From Saxidomus purpurata (taxonomy: Eukaryota; Mollusca; Bivalvia; Venerida; Veneridae): a DNA stretch of 64,000 nt. Made by a program: the position numbers and the translations under genes. The notes beneath the pieces were generated by a model. The model had not been told where the DNA came from, searched no databases, and saw only the letters and a program-made list of their open reading frames with translations. The stretch covers positions 33,394,153 through 33,458,152 of the forward strand of contig JAFMSR010000010.1 of NCBI GenBank assembly GCA_022818135.1. Direction: 5' to 3'. Of the stretch, positions 35,515 through 47,839 are shown piece by piece; the first letter of the stretch is position 1, and each line of letters starts with the position of its first letter.

Positions 35515-36281
35515 TAGGGATGGGAACGAATATTCGAATATTCGAATATTCGAAAATCGGCCGAATATTCGAATGCGAAAATCAAATTCGAATATTCGTA
35601 AATTATTATTATTATTTTTTTAAATAGGTAGCAATCTAAAGAATGCTAATTATGCCGAATAAAACCGTTTGTTCTGTATTGTTTGTTTAGAGCGTGTCAA
35701 AAATTTCCCAATTAACACGAAAATTGCAATGCATAATTGACAGGGGGGCATCGTTACGGATTAGCAGTCTGCATCAGGTGTATACAGCCCTCCATCAGCG
35801 AGAGAAAAAAAATTATTAATATTATACACAAGAAAAATATAAAAACCGGTTGAAATATTATCCAAACTTTTATTTGCGAAAATTATTTTTCTTTCCATAT
35901 AAAATTATATACAGTTAGACATTCATAGTTTATAGAAAAGGGAGGTAATCTCTTTTACTTTAATTCCATTTTAACGGCTATTCTGAAAGAATACAAATTT
36001 GTTTTTTTTTAAATCTTTATACATACAAATATTTTACGTAATACAAAGATAAAATCGTGAAATGTTAGCCAAACTCCTCCTTGTGGAAAATTAATAATTT
36101 GTTTCTTTATATACCGTTTTAAAGTAAACACTTTCATACAAAATGTACTAAACATACTGTAGTGGCGTATCCGTCGTGTTAAGAAAATATACATGGACAC
36201 CACAAAACGAATATTCGAATATATTCGAATATGCCAAACCGAATATTCGAATATTGATTTTAGTATTCGTTCCCATCCGTA
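35515..36281. mobile_element. hAT-like non-autonomous element, 767 bp, copy B only
   Basis: It is flanked by a perfect 8 bp target duplication GTATAAAC (35507-35514, 36282-36289), while copy A has one GTATAAAC at the empty site (about 16381). Inverted ends are TAGGGATGGGAACGAATA on the left and TACGGATGGGAACGAATA on the right. Subterminal GAATATTCGAATATTCG palindromes lie at both ends. No transposase frame is present. Confidence 0.92.
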
Positions 36282-36436
36282 GTATAAACCCTAGTGTACA
36301 ATTATGTTCAGGTTAACTTTTTATTTCACCAAAAGCGCTTCGCTTGTACATGTAACCGTAGCATTTTATTGGTCAGCATGAGTGTGCTTATTCTATATCG
36401 CTATATAAAAGGGACAATTCGCATCGAGTTCAACTC

Positions 36437-36737
36437 AATCTTTTAATCAGCCCGGATAGCCCAATCGGTAGAGCACGAGACTTGTAATCTCGGGGTAGCA
36501 GGTTCGATTCCGTGGCTGACCAACTAAAATTACTAACAGTCTTTCGGATAAGACTAAAACCGAGGTCCCATGTATGGGTGCGATACACGTGGCATGTATA
36601 AGAACCAGGGGTGTCTCTGGAATCGGGACACTTTCTGTATCTTGCACTATCCTCCGAAACCTAAAATAACTAACCTCTTCTGGGGGCGTTGGTCATATGG
36701 GAAACCAGCACCAACGATAAAGCCTTAATAAACGATA
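36437..36737 (+). mobile_element. tRNA-headed SINE (copy B)
   Basis: The same insertion as in copy A, flanked by CGAGTTCAACTC at 36425-36436 and 36738-36749. It was therefore in place before the large duplication. Confidence 0.85.
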
Positions 36738-36980
36738 CGAGTTCAACTCTGGAAAAGAACTAGGGTGAGATCTTAGTGTGGTTATTTACGAACGATTTTA
36801 AAATCACCATCCGTGCCTTACTTCTTTTAATCGGCCGAAAAGTATTTTATATTTTCCAGGCGGGATCCAATCTGCATACACGTCTTCATGACTGGACACG
36901 ATACATAGTCGAAGATCTGGTGATCTGCACATTGTGATTGAATTGTGATTGTGCTTTCAAGAGAAGGACTCTCTCAGGCT

Positions 36981-39756
36981 GAATAAAGCTATTTTAAAAT
37001 TAAAATGTTTGTATATCTCCCTCGGCCAGGATTTGATTATGATGTTTGCTATCGTACACCGACAATTTTAATAAAACATTTTTATCTTAATTCTACGAAT
37101 TTTGTTGTTTTTATGATGTAACAAATTAACGACTATTTCACGAAAGCGCAGCGAATATGCCCATTTTTATTGTACAGTATAACTTTTCTCGCACGCCAAT
37201 CGATTTTTACAGCGTTTCTTAAAGTCGCATGATCACGTTGAATTTATTGATATGAAAAAATAAATGAACTGATAGGAAAATTCAAGAACCATGTTGAATT
37301 CACTTTAAAACAATGTTTCTTTCTGATTCAAGTCGTTTCTACATGAAAAAGGAGTTGTCAGGAAGCCTTTCTTATTTGTTTGCAATCTCTCTTAAAGATA
37401 CTGCGCTATATTTCTAACATGAACATCGATTTAAAAGCGAAGTTGGGAATGTTTTTGGTACAAATAAAGGTTATTTCTGCCAATAAGATATTTTTCTTGG
37501 TAAAATAAGAGAAACATGTAACTGTGCTCCTGAGACTTTAACGGATAGAAATTTCTTACGTCACTGTCACATTATCCTTTATGTATTGTAATTATGTCAT
37601 TTAATGAGATAAAAGCTCCTGCGAGGAATGATTCTGAATCTTTTTATGCTATGTAACGCGGACATAAAAAGCTTGACATAAGCAATTTTATCTAAAAAAA
37701 AGAAATGGTGACGTTATGGATAAATCACATTGTCAAAACTGCCATAAACAACATAAATAATGCAAACATCTTTAAAGCAAAAGAACAACATATGTATGCA
37801 TGCAGACGGAAACAACGGCCATAACATGAAGATGATGTCATGATTGTAAACGTTATACTAGTAATTCATGTAGGGCAAACGTTTGTAGTGCTATGTTCAA
37901 AGGTTACGTTCACCCAGATTCTGGCACACTGAGACAATAATCTGTCTGTATCTCATCTATTTTTATCAAGAGCGTCAAATATTTCCTGTTAAAACTACAT
38001 TAACATATATGTGATGGATATATACTAGGAAGAGTTTCGTACCCAACCCTTTCTTTTGTGTCCCTTTCCAACCGAATTCGGTTCTGTACCGAGTCGATCA
38101 TGTGCACTGATTCAAATGACTCGTCTCGCAGTGAAGACTTTAATAATGGGCATTAGAAGTTGCATCCGGGTACCGTTTCTGTTTATCAATGTTTAAACGC
38201 CGTTCCAACCACATTTCAGTCACTTTTGGCTTGAAACCTTTAAATGTTGTTTCTACTGTTTTCATGTAATATTGCTTAAATATAGCTATTTTCCATCATT
38301 ATTGCAAGTCTTTAACGTCTTGCAAGACTTCCTTGTTTTGAAGATATATTCATTTACAAACAAAAACTAGCGAAAACACAGCATGTTAGCCATGATCTAA
38401 GAATGGCCTGGTCACGTGACTGGAACAGGTATGTAACAACGAGAAGGCATACTAGAATACCCACACCCACACTTCTTTTAGCCGACACTTCAGATTTAGT
38501 CGTAGAAACATGTATTAAAATCACCAGCAGTGCATCTATTTAACGACTGAACATAAAACAAAAGAAAATCTGCCATGAAAGCGTCTTTTTAACACGGAGG
38601 AAAATGGCACTTTATTTTAATAGGGACTATGTTTGAGTGGACCACGGAGGAACACCGCCTATTTGCAGTATTCATACCTTCTACTGGTGAACAGTTAAAT
38701 TACCTTACCATTGTTTCTGTGAGGAACTATTACTACACCCTATCCTAACGTAAGAAACTGCTAGCTTTCTCACATAAAGAAACATGGTCGATGGCACGGC
38801 TCGAACCAGTGACCCTCAATCAGTGAGATGTTACGGGTTCGAGCCCTGCTACCGACAATGTCTCTTTTTGTCGTGAACACCCGGGTGTCGAGTTAACGGG
38901 CTCGTCTTTATCGAATGTACCATTCGTTTCATGAAGGAAAGATATGTTGGAAATACCTAAAACCTTCGCGAACATACAACGAACGTCACATGACCGTTTC
39001 CTTTAGTCTAGTCGTCTCAGACATCCGCCTTGACAGTTATGGCATTAACGGTTCGCCAGCTACCTGGTAGCAGGCATTTACGGTTTTGGTTCTAAGGAGA
39101 TAAATGTGTACAGAAAGAAAGTGTTTAATAAGCCAAAAATAGCTGGCCCTTAAAACAGGGATGACACTATATAAACACGTATACTTTTATATGCATACGT
39201 AATTCATGATTAATTTCCTTGTGTACGTCATTGCGGTCATGTGAAAATATGTTTACATTACATAACAATGCTTATTTCAACAAACAAACAACATTTTAAG
39301 AATCGTAATGAAAAAGAAATGTCTCCTTTTGTCATTCAATTAATTCTAAACTATTTGTACACACATACCTTTGCTGCGTATGGTCAACGTATAGTAGTTG
39401 CGTAGTTTTCAAACTTATATTTTAACACGAATGGCTATCTATAAACATACAGAGAAAAGACAGCATTTTATTTCAACGATAAGATACAACAATAGGTAAA
39501 CAAGGGCGTCCAATCGCATTTCGCGTGATGTACTGCTACGCGTTCAGTAAAGTTCGTGGTAGTTTTCAAATAAGTTGATGTGTTAAAATTGAAAGACAAA
39601 TGTGTGCTGATATCTATCGTTGATTAAAATACATTCAGGCATTCGAATGCGAAAAACTGAATTACTTCTGCTGCACAGTAGTGATTTAATTACTACGCAT
39701 CCGAACTCCTGACTGTATTTTATTCAACGGTAAAATACAGAGATACATTTGTCATT
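36981..39756. other. Non-coding part of the duplicated unit (copy B)
   Basis: Apart from the SINE relic at 38786-38905 I see no supported feature. Confidence 0.6.
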
Positions 39757-40780
39757 TTTATGCCCCCGAAGGGTGGCATATTAAAATCGTCAGTCTGTCC
39801 GTCCGTCTGTGCGTCCGCCCTTACATTTTTTCGTGTCCGGGCTGTAACTTTGTCATGCATTGAAAGCTTTTGAAATAACTTGGCACAAATGTTCAGCACA
39901 TCAAGACGGTGTGTCGCGTGCAAGATCCATGTCACTACCTCAAAGGTCAAAGTCAAACTTAGAGTTTGAAGGTAATGGAATCCTCTATATATATGCACAC
40001 ATTCGTGTTCGGACTGTAACTTTGTCATGCATTGAAGGATTTTAAAATAACTTGGCACAAATGTCTAGCATATCAAGACGACGTGTCGCGTGCAAGACAC
40101 ATTTCCCTACCTCAAAGGTCAATGTCACACTTAGATTTTGAAGGTAATGGAATCCTCTCTATATGCACACATTTGTGTCCGGACTGTAACTTTGTCATGC
40201 ATTGAAGAGTTTTGAAATAACTTGGCACAAATGTCTAGCACTTAAAGACGACGTGTCGCGTGTAAGACCCACGTCCCTACCTTAAAGTTCAAGGTCACAC
40301 TTAGAGTTTGAAGGTAATGGTATCCTGTATATATGCACACATTCGTGTCAGGACTGTAACTTTGTCATGCATTGATTGAATTAAAAATAACATGGCACAA
40401 ATGTTCTGCACATTAAGCCGACGTGTCGTGTGCAAGAGCGATTTCCCTACCTCAAAGGTCAAGGTCACACTTAGAGTTTATAGGTAATGGAATCCTGTAT
40501 ATATGCATACATTTGTGTCCGGAACTTTGTCATGCATTGATTGATTTTAAAATAACTTGGCACAATTGTTCAGCACATCAAGACAATGTGTTGTGCACAA
40601 GAACCTCAAAGGTCAAAGTCACACTTAGTGTTTAAAAGTAATGGAATACTGTATGCATGGTAACTCCGTGGGATTCTAAAATTACATGACACAATTATTG
40701 AGCACATTGAGAGGACACAGACTGTGAAGAACCTCTTTCGGGGGCATTTGTCACGTGTGAGGGACAGCTCTTGTTTATTC
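39757..40780. mobile_element. Dispersed element with about 170 bp tandem core, about 6 units (copy B)
   Basis: Core units start at about 39833, 40006, 40177, 40346, 40515 and 40655. There is one more full unit than in copy A, presumably gained or lost by unequal exchange since the duplication. Confidence 0.7.
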
Positions 40781-40959
40781 ATATAAAACAATGTTATCTG
40801 TTTTTTCGAACTTCGTTAAGCCGAATTACTGCTTGTTGCCGCAACTTAGATTTATCGATTTCGAGGCTTAACTTCAGAAAGAATCAACCTCGAACAGCCT
40901 AACGACACAACCACCATGGCACTGTTGAGGATCGAACCCGTTACCATTCGATCAAATTA

Positions 40960-41001
40960 CCCTTCGGTCCAGGAGCTTACCCTTCGGTCCAGGAGCGAAG
41001 G
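40960..41001 (+). repeat. Tandem duplication of 19-20 bp just past the end of copy B
   Basis: ACCCTTCGGTCCAGGAGC is repeated twice head to tail, about 50 bases beyond the point where homology with copy A ends. An AGGATCGAACCCG tRNA-like B box (minus strand) lies between. Confidence 0.7.
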
Positions 41002-41479
41002 CGCTAAATGTACAATTTCTCCACGGCGGCTTGATTGGCTTAAAATGATATACATGTATATCTATTTTTACTACCTTGACTCCGCTTTAGAGTATTTACG
41101 CCAACGTAACTTACATTTACATAAATAAAATTTAATTTGTGTTCCCATGTTTTAGGGAAAATTTGCATCAATAAATGAAGACAAATAATTGTATGTCTTG
41201 AAAACAGGGAATTTTGAGCACTCTTCGTCCATATACGTCAATATACGTAAAAAACACCAACTAATGCCCCTCCTCTTACCTCGAACTTCGTTTATCTCGA
41301 AGTAAAAGGCCTGGTCCCTTGAAATTCGAGATAACGAGAGTCAGCTAGACTATATAGTTTATTCAGTACCGGTGAATGTGAACTATCTAACAGAAGGACG
41401 GACGAATGAACGACATCCTTTTTTGCACTCGTTACTAAATAAGGAGGCAGACGTGAATTCATGTTTCCAAACATACGTG

Positions 41480-41640
41480 GAGCCACCGTGGTGCTGTAAT
41501 AGCGCATTCATCTCAGGAACGGAGGGTTCCGGGTTCGATCCCTACCAGTGTCATGGTGGTAATGTCATTGGGCAAGATACAAAACATTCCACATGTGCCT
41601 CTCTCTTCTATGTTGATCCAATCTAAGATTAATTCAAGTT
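41480..41640 (+). repeat. Probable tRNA-derived SINE
   Basis: The head GAGCCACCGTGGTGCTGTAA is followed by the B box GGGTTCGATCCC (41531-41542) and a tail with TTGGGCAAGATAC and TGTGCCTCTCTC, a pattern seen in SINE tails of molluscs. Only one copy is in the window, so its limits are uncertain. Confidence 0.55.
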
Positions 41641-41649
41641 TAGAGAACT

Positions 41650-42550
41650 TATTCCGAAATCGGCAATTATTTAACGTAACATTTACGCAAAGTAAGAATA
41701 AATAGACACGAACAATAGGAAAGAACTTGTGAAATCAACAAACATATAAATGCACACAAACGAAATATGTAAAGACATATTAAGTGCAATTACAAATCCA
41801 CTTGTGGTACAGTTCACGTCATAAAAATGTTAAAATATACAGATGATGTCCGTGTCATTTCCATGAATTTTGCTTTTGATCTTTTTCGGGGAAAGAGTAC
41901 TTACAGCCATGTAATTGTATTAGATCTTACTAGTACATGTAAGTACACAAAATACATGAGCATGTTTATTATTCTGAGAATGCAACGATCAACAAATTCC
42001 TATTACGCCATTGCTGACTTTACATTTTAATATTTGAATGAATAATATCGTCTGCGGAATTCGCTATAATAAGATATCAATTCTATACATATGCAAACAA
42101 CAAATTAAGGAAACGTCAGTCAAGACATGATTTGCTTATATTGTCCCTATGGTATATTAATGTATTCCACCTGTCGATGACCTGGGTGTGACCCAACAAT
42201 TTCCGCGATACATATTCTGAAGCTCATTTCAGAACCCCTGATCAGCATGAATTGTATACAGTACGTAGTCTAGAAGTAAATATTCGATTCTTGATTTTAA
42301 TTTAACTTTTGATGACTTTATACTTTTTGTAAATATAAAAGGATCATTTTTAGTAATTTTAGCAGGTATATCACGTACAAATTGATATCATATAAGGATT
42401 GGGGGATATCTACATTGAGAGCTATGAGCAGTATACGTAAAAAGTATCGTCTGTAATATTGACTGAATAACAGAAAAACATATTTTCGTAACTTTCCACA
42501 CAACACGCAATGTTTGCATTTTCTCGAAATATCTGACTTAATGCGGTAAC
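41650..42550. other. Non-coding spacer
   Basis: AT-rich. No supported feature was found. Confidence 0.6.
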
Positions 42551-42554
42551 ATTT

Positions 42555-42745
42555 CTGGCCGATCATTTTACCGACAGAACATTGAAACGATCGAACATTG
42601 GACAGTCCGAGCATTTGAACTGACCAAGCACTATACCGACTGAGCATTTGGACCGACCAAGCAAAAGACCCGATGAGAATTTGAACCGAACAAGCGTTAG
42701 ACCGATCAAGCATTATACCGACCGAGCATTTGACCAACCGAGCAT
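42555..42745. repeat. Degenerate minisatellite, about 19 bp unit
   Basis: Units of the form GACCGA(C/A)CAAGCATTTGA recur about ten times with many variants. The minus-strand frame over it (SVGIMLDRSNA...) is a by-product of the repeat. Confidence 0.75.
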
Positions 42746-43111
42746 AAAAATCCAGGTCACTTTTACTGTTTTATAATTCTTATGTATAAATGGATCTATT
42801 TCAAGACCGGTTGCTTTTATATACATATAAATAAGACTGCAATAAAATGTGAGTTCAATTGAAAATATACACATACTTCTTAAGTCGGTTAGTTAATTAA
42901 GCAGAAACTGCGTTTGACCCTAGCGTAAAACAGAAACATAATAACGAAATGTTTCTTACGTTAAACAAATGTTATTTGATGGTTTATTTCTGTATAATTT
43001 GCTTGACTAGACAAACAGATGATTACATTTCCTTTTTAAATCTCCAACGGAACGTGATGCTATTGTGAGCAACTTTAAAAATTAACCAATAACTCTTTGG
43101 GGACCATAGGC

Positions 43112-43260
43112 AGTGTAAAACCGAATACAGCTCCTTTCGGAAACAGCTCCCCTAATTAAGTGTTATTCACACCAGGGTGTAAGGCCCGACATACGGACTG
43201 ATAAGTCAACATATAGGGTAGGACAACAGACAGATGGTCGGACAGATAGACCCGAGCTTT
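43112..43260. repeat. Fragment of the CGAATACAGCTCC element
   Basis: It contains CGAATACAGCTCCTTTCGGA, a broken second hairpin, then GGGTAGGACAACAGACAGAT, matching the interior of the elements at 15281 and 34425 near 15725-15755. The middle is missing. Confidence 0.7.
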
Positions 43261-45460
43261 TGAACTACAATTTGGCCATTGACTAAGATCGAGCATTCTT
43301 GTACTTGCACGAAAGAATCTTATTTGACTCCTTTTTGACTAAACTAATATTATACACTAACAGCCAACTGGTTACAAACGTTTCTCTTAATGTATGGGTT
43401 AAGTTGGTCTCTACGCCGTGATATTTCGTGAAACATCAAGTGGCCCTTTTCATTATGAAATTATTTTGACCATTGAGATTTCGCAAACATATTCAGATCA
43501 AAAGCACCATGACGGTGCAATGTTTAATAAATAGAAGTAATTATATGCATACATGAGCTTCTTTGTGACATGTAACAAAATATAACGAAAGCAAAAGAAG
43601 CAGTCTGCAAAGCTTTGCTAAGCAAACGTCACTTTGTAAATATATTTGTTTCTTTTAAAGGAAAATGCAAAGACATTTCATAGCTGAATATAGTTCGGTC
43701 AAAATGAAATCTACATAACTGGGCCTAGCAAAAGCTTGGATTAAATTAGTAAACTAGAATAAAAATTAACATAACAATTCTGTCAGCCAAATTATGCACC
43801 GGTCTGACAGGCACTAGGTTTTCTTTCTATTTTCGTCCAACGCATACAATAAAGGAGATTATTTGAATAATAAATGCAGGATAAAATACGAGTGAAACAA
43901 TTAGACTTTGTTGCAAATGTGAATCCTAATATCATTCAAAATTGCATGGTGTGCAGGATGACATTGAGATAGTTTATCGAGGATTGACCTCAAAACTGTC
44001 GTAACTCCTTCTTAACAATATATAAGTTATTACAGTTTTGCGTCAACCTTTGGTATGTAGATGTTATATACAATGTAACTGCCTCAAAACTTCTAATGAA
44101 AGTCTATTAGGGTCACTTAACAGAAAGGTGGAATTCATAAGGTCGTAAAAACGCAAGTAAATGCGTTTTCATGCTTGGATACTGCGTATTAATGCTAACA
44201 ATTTATACTGCGCAAATGAAATTGTTATGAATGCAAAATAAGCAAATAATTCACGAAATCGCAAAAATAATAATAGTTAAAAAGTGAAGAAGCATTTAAC
44301 TGCAAAAGAAACCCATAAAAACGTGCACGCTATCGTTAGAATTTCGAGGATTTCGTGCTTTTAGAAAAAATTCAATGAAACAGCTGTGATCTGAAACAGG
44401 TAAATGATGCATTAAGAAATGCCTAGGTCAAATAGCCATACCGTGTATGTAACACAAAAAACCATTGCGCTACGTATATTAAATAGAGAAAGCAAAAATA
44501 GAAAAATTAAAATGAAAAAAAATAAATCCCTTTCGGTACTATTTTGCTTGATTTTTGACGCCGGTTTCAACAGTTTTTCATTAATTCACAGATAAGAGGA
44601 TTACCTACAAACCATTTTGGGAAGGACCAGTAGGAACACATTCCCCAGTCTTCCGTTACAAACCGTCAACTCTTTCGCGTGCACGATGAACGGGAGTCTA
44701 ATTAGTAGTTTTGTTTCTGTGATAATATATAACATTAATTTTATAATGTTATAAAAAAATAGAATAAAGCCAGCTATATGTTAATTCATTTGATTTCACA
44801 CCATCAGTGGACAAACAAAGTGTTCACTTGAAATAGAAGGCAGAATCGCAATTTTAGTCTCTATTGGTTGTTTGACACGCTATGGATGTGTGTCTGTCAC
44901 TTTCTCAAATAGATATCCATTGTGTGACTGAAGGAACATTTTATGTTACCGTAATGTTTCCTATGTCTTGTTACCAACCATTCACCTATGCGACCATTCG
45001 GTAATTCACCAATTTCTTAGTTGTGTCACTGCAAAAAGGTTTGGGCTTGTCAATTATAAAAGCTCACGCAAAACATTTCTTAGTTTTGAATTTTTATTCA
45101 GATAATATTGAGGAAAGGCCGCCAGAGCAAGTCTTCTTTGTATAATACGTCAGTTCATTCATGTTTCAAGTCTAAAGGAAGATCAACTTTATTTGTAGCC
45201 GAAATTAGTTTTTCAATTTTTTTTTTTTTTTAATAAACAAGAACTTCATTTGTTGTGCGGATACGTCGCAAAAGAAATTGTGCATAGAAAAACAATTTTT
45301 TCCATCTTTCATAATGTTACAGAACATTAATCTGCAAGAGAGTCGTGTCTTATAGTTGAATTTCCTTCTTCGGTTGTGCTGTTTGTAATAGAAAACAGTG
45401 TTACAGCAGAAATTGAACAAAATTTACGCATAGTTTCAAAACTGGTTTGAATTCGCAGAA
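43261..45460. other. Non-coding spacer
   Basis: No recognisable gene, RNA or element. A poly-T tract lies at 45219-45230. Confidence 0.6.
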
Positions 45461-45463
45461 AGG

Positions 45464-45620
45464 GTGGCGCGATGGCCGGGTGGTTTACGCTCTTGACTAT
45501 CAATAAAGAGGTCCGCGGTTCGAATCGCGGCCGGGACACTTAAAATTTCTGAAATGCTATTCAGTGTTTCTCACCAATCTACCGATAAACTGGTGAAAAC
45601 CCAGAGGTAGTATCGCGTGA
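45464..45620 (+). repeat. tRNA-derived SINE with strong B box
   Basis: The head reads GGTGGCGCGATGGCCGGGTG then a perfect T arm, CCGCG-GTTCGAAT-CGCGG. The anticodon region does not fold into a 7-base loop, so it is not a tRNA gene. The tail (CACCAATCTACCGATAAACT...) is non-coding. Confidence 0.6.
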
Positions 45621-45784
45621 TTTTGCATACAAAAAGAAACTTCTAACGCATCGACTGTCTTATTCCTACTTTATTTAATTATCAACCCTTCCAGTATCTG
45701 CCATCAGTTTTAAGCTATCGATGCACTGCAGCTATCATGTTATGCATTTATGAAGGTACGTCCGTTACATGAATTCCAAAAGTA

Positions 45785-45990
45785 ACGAGAGGTTCAAATC
45801 TTGTGGCAGATAATTTTAATTTAACTTTTAAACCTCCGTATATTTACATGGGTTATTGCCTTGGTGCTATTCTATAGGAAGCCCTCTCTTAAAATTCTAT
45901 TCCGTACATGTATAGAACATTTATCACAGGATCATTTTGAAGTTCATATAATAAAAATATCTGCCCAGTATTTTCATAAACGCAAGACGT
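45785..45990 (+). repeat. Old diverged repeat shared with 22010-22210
   Basis: This is the partner of 22010-22210. The match stops close to the MITE at 46009. Confidence 0.65.
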
Positions 45991-46008
45991 CGTGCATCGA
46001 TACCTTAA

Positions 46009-46400
46009 AGGGGCACTCCCTACATCTAGCAGATTTTATTCTCGGAGCATAGATTATGTGCTTAATAAACGTAAAATGATAAATAAATACAATTTTAAAG
46101 AAAAACCTATGGCGAAAAATGCCTCATTTTACCACAATTTATCAATATGGAGGCTTTCTGTAATAAATCGCATCCACCCATTAATTGTACAACAACCCTA
46201 CATAGAATTTTGAATGGTTTACGGTACTGCAGTATATTTCAAACAGCTGATTTGATCGATAATGACTGGGAATACATAGCTGAAACTTTTAGGTTAAGTT
46301 ATAATACTTCCAAAGATGCTATTATTTATGTTTTTGAGGTTATTTAATTTGAAATCAGTTATTTCGAGAATATAATCTGCTAGATGTAGGGAGTGCCCCT
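46009..46400. mobile_element. MITE of about 390 bp with TA target site
   Basis: The ends AGGGGCACTCCCTACATCTA and its complement match perfectly for 27 bp, then imperfectly. TA flanks sit one base outside the perfect match on both sides. The termini resemble those of the MITE at 21261 (both begin TTAAAG and end CATCT across a 23 bp span). The interior frame is not recognisable. Confidence 0.85.
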
Positions 46401-46402
46401 CT

Positions 46403-47475
46403 AAACTATGGAATTTTTGGATATCATCAAACCTGCTTTGTAGCATTCTTGCACACATGGGCCACTTTTGCTAATATTAGAAAAAACCTTTAAATGGCTT
46501 CTTCACGTGAACCAGGGGGTGTAATTACAGACACTTGGAGCATAAAGGGTAACCACCTACTGCCACTTCCCGGCCCGCTTAAGTTTGTCACCACAGTACA
46601 TCTAGGACCATACAGTAGTCATAAAAAATGTATATGGCATTCTAGACAAGGTTAGCTTTTAAAAAGCTATACATTGTAATGCGGCTCGCTTCGTTTTTGG
46701 TAAGAAAGGAAACAATATGTACTGTCAGATAGATGATGTTCCCTATTTGTTATATGCAAATTCAAAGATTTCAAGATGAAGTCAGACAACGCTATGATTT
46801 TAGCTAGTAACTGAAAAACACATGCTTTTACACGCAAACTATATTTTTCATAGAAAAATTACAAACCAGAAGTTCCTTTCCATGTCATTGAATATTTTTG
46901 TTAAATTATAATGTTCCTTTCTGTGTCATTGCAGAACGTAGTAGGTATACATTGGTGAAGTAACCGGCAATGCGGCAACAAACAAACAAACAAACTAAAA
47001 CTAGTAATTAAACTAAAACTAGGAAATTTGAAATACTCTGGTCAGAGAAAATTATTTATCGTCTTTCTGTTGTTGTTTTTTTAAATTAGGGTTCGACACT
47101 GTGGACAGAAGTGCAGCTGCGCAGTCCACAATTTACTCATATCTGGTTTGTAAGGCCTACTTTCATTGGCCAGTTTGATAACACCAATCAGTGTTTCGCA
47201 GAGGCGAGACACCAATAGACACTTGTTTGCGACGTCGGCAAAGTTTCAGATGGAATTCTGTCGGCAGCACAGAAATTCTGATGAAATGATTTATTCCTGT
47301 AGTCACTGAATAAATTGTAAAATGTGTGCTTATTTTACGTTGATCTGTATAGGATCACCTCGGTGTCCTTTAGGTTGCCCAAGATAAAAAGACTTACAGA
47401 CCTTTATCTATACCGATTTGTTTTTTTATTGTTTCTCTCTGTAAGTTCTATGGTCATGGAAATCTCATCACGTGA
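46403..47475. other. Non-coding spacer
   Basis: It includes a short (CAAA)n tract near 46978-46995. No supported gene. Confidence 0.6.
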
Positions 47476-47544
47476 TTACATTATGCCATAAATAGATGTC
47501 AGTTACATCGAAAGTGTTCGCTTGTATAAGATTGTTCTACATAC

Positions 47545-47835
47545 AGGTGTATGTCCTATGAAAAATGGTCAATTGCAGGTGTATTTATACAAAATATGGC
47601 CAGTTGCAGGTGTATTTAATATGAAAAGTGGTCTACTGCAGGTTTATTTTACACACAAAAATGGCCAGTTGCAGGGGTATTTCATACAAAAAATGGCCAG
47701 TTGCAGAGGGATTTCATACAAAAAATGGCCAGTTACTCAGTTGCAGATGCATTTTATGCAAAAAATGGCAAGTTGCAGGTGTATTTTATACAAATATCGC
47801 CATGTGCAGGTGTATTTTATACAAAAAATGGTCAA
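47545..47835 (+). repeat. Minisatellite, about 32-33 bp unit
   Basis: About nine units of AAAAATGGCCAGTTGCAGGT plus TATTT-ATAC are seen, with length variants that shift frame. It begins about 55 bases after the TTACATTATGCCATAAAT motif shared with 3837. The frame over it (154 residues) is repeat-driven. Confidence 0.8.
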
Positions 47836-47839
47836 TAGT

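Larger units (their letters stand above)
23792..40910 (+). repeat. Large segmental duplication, copy B
   Basis: This is the second copy of the unit, same orientation, with no visible assembly damage. It holds the intact equivalents of the places where copy A is reduced to homopolymers, so it should be taken as the reference version of the unit. It has its own hAT-like insertion (35515-36281), a doubled 39 bp minisatellite and one extra unit of the 170 bp repeat. Confidence 0.95.
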
